Under the pieces are notes generated by a model. The model was not told where the DNA came from and searched no databases. It saw nothing but the letters and a program-made list of their open reading frames with translations. Shown one piece after another: positions 63,205 through 64,000 of a DNA stretch of 64,000 nucleotides; positions within the stretch are counted from its first letter, which is position 1; every line of letters begins with the position of its first letter. The stretch covers positions 22,571 to 86,570 of the forward strand of contig CAJMLW010000006.1 of NCBI GenBank assembly GCA_905214495.1, given 5' to 3'. This DNA comes from an uncultured bacterium. GTDB taxonomy: Bacteria > Bacillota > Negativicutes > Veillonellales > Veillonellaceae. The position numbers were made by a program, and so were the translations under genes.

Positions 63205-63972
63205 CTACACCACTTTCATAACGGAATCTAACAAGATACGAGTATACTCATCCTTTGGATGCGCCATGACCTCTTCAGTGGATCCCACTTCAACGAGTTG
63301 CCCCTTATTCATAACCCCAATGCTATTAGCAATGCGAGCAGCCGCCTTGATATTATGGGTTACGATAATCACCGTTGCCCCAAGAGCCTGTGTTACCTCT
63401 TTCATAAGGTCCAACACAGAGGCTTGCACAAGCATATCTAAAGCACTAGTCGGTTCGTCGGCAAATACGATATTCGGCTTCAAGATGAGGCTTAAAGCTA
63501 TTGCTAACCGTTGTTGCATACCACCGCTCAACTGAAATGGATAGGACTGCAAGATACGCTCTCCATCGGTTAAGTGAACGAGATTAAGCATATCCATAAC
63601 GCGGCTTACATCATAACTTTCACCATGAGCACGAAATAAATCTTTGAAGTGATTTCCTACGGTTCGATTTGGATTTAGATAGGCGCTGGGATTTTGAAAG
63701 ATCATGGAAATCTTCGTACCCCGCAATTGTCGCCAATCACCATCACTCAATGTAGAAACATCGGTGCCGTTTAGCAAAATTTGGCCGCTAATGTTAGCTT
63801 GTTTCAACATGCCAAAGGCGGCACGAACTAACGTAGATTTACCAGAGCCGCTTTCACCAACGATAGCAAAGACCTCACCATTGGGCACGGAGAAGGATAC
63901 ATCGCGCACCGCTTGCTCCGCACCGTATGAAATTGTAACCTTATCAAATACGATACAATCAGATTTATTCAA
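63205..63972 (-). CDS. ABC importer ATPase, NikD/OppD-like
   Basis: 255 residues, TTG start at 63972 after AAAGGATT. Walker A GESGSGKST near residue 37, signature LSGGMQQR near 149, Walker B IVFADEPTSALD. Partner of the ATPase downstream; permease and binding protein would lie beyond 64000. Nickel would suit the CODH-like protein and ureases or hydrogenases, but the substrate is not shown by sequence. Confidence 0.85.
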   Translation of the reverse strand: MNKSDCIVFDKVTISYGAEQAVRDVSFSVPNGEVFAIVGESGSGKSTLVRAAFGMLKQANISGQILLNGTDVSTLSDGDWRQLRGTKISMIFQNPSAYLNPNRTVGNHFKDLFRAHGESYDVSRVMDMLNLVHLTDGERILQSYPFQLSGGMQQRLAIALSLILKPNIVFADEPTSALDMLVQASVLDLMKEVTQALGATVIIVTHNIKAAARIANSIGVMNKGQLVEVGSTEEVMAHPKDEYTRILLDSVMKVV

Positions 63973-64000
63973 TAGTAGAATCCTTTGTTAATAAGTAGTA

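Noticed and set aside
1..64000. CRISPR arrays, tRNA or rRNA genes, transposases, prophage genes
   Set aside because: No regular repeat-spacer pattern, no tRNA-like TTC-loop sequences or rRNA stretches, and no transposase or phage structural proteins among the translated frames. The direct repeats at 54.9-55.1 kb and the hairpin families are not arrays.

Overview
The window looks like a piece of a Veillonella (Negativicutes) chromosome. The grounds are inference: low-to-moderate GC, strong GGAGG ribosome sites, T-box control of ileS and leuA, narGHJI nitrate respiration beside an anaerobic-type CO dehydrogenase (CooS), ATP-type PEP carboxykinase, a flavodiiron protein and a DUF438 protein. No rRNA, tRNA, IS element, prophage or CRISPR array was seen.

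Layout. 1-10.7 kb: the end of an MFS exporter, a haem-type membrane protein, narGHJI, a CRP-type regulator and divergent narK. 10.8-20.1 kb: TetR regulator with a divergent metallo-hydrolase, a possible structured RNA, CooS with a histidine-rich head and an altered C-cluster motif, pckA, a DUF438/PAS sensor-like protein, two exported TonB-C proteins. 20.3-24.2 kb: a 31-codon ORF and a Mn/Zn ABC uptake operon. 24.4-32.2 kb: accessory region with three GNATs, a PD-(D/E)XK-like protein, an EF-Tu domain III-like protein and a restriction-modification operon (XRE controller, fused m5C/m6A methyltransferase, unknown protein, HNH nuclease). 32.4-44.4 kb: guaA, ferredoxin, HAD phosphatase, M20 amidohydrolase, orphan amino-acid binding lipoprotein, Sel1-repeat protein, ileS with T-box. 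44.4-46.9 kb: decayed genes. 47-54.3 kb: flavodiiron protein, NiaX-like ECF component, leuACDB behind a T-box. 54.8-55.1 kb: a convergent small-peptide/antisense-RNA locus built like a type I toxin-antitoxin of the Fst/par kind. 55.1-64 kb: small accessory genes, a two-gene AlbA_2 (Schlafen-like) locus, and two ABC ATPases of a nickel/peptide importer that continues outside.

The most unusual signals lie between genes. Three families of conserved cores (called A, B and C here) recur in intergenic hairpins. The arms that close each hairpin differ from locus to locus but stay complementary, and the inner stems of families A and B show compensatory changes, as expected of conserved RNA structures. 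Some copies act as terminators; others lie between leu genes or behind the leuA T-box and have no U-tract. The second strong candidate is the type I toxin-antitoxin-like locus at 54.8-55.1 kb. The third is the crp-narK intergenic region, where one CRP-like site sits at -41.5 from both divergent promoters. All functional statements are predictions from sequence.
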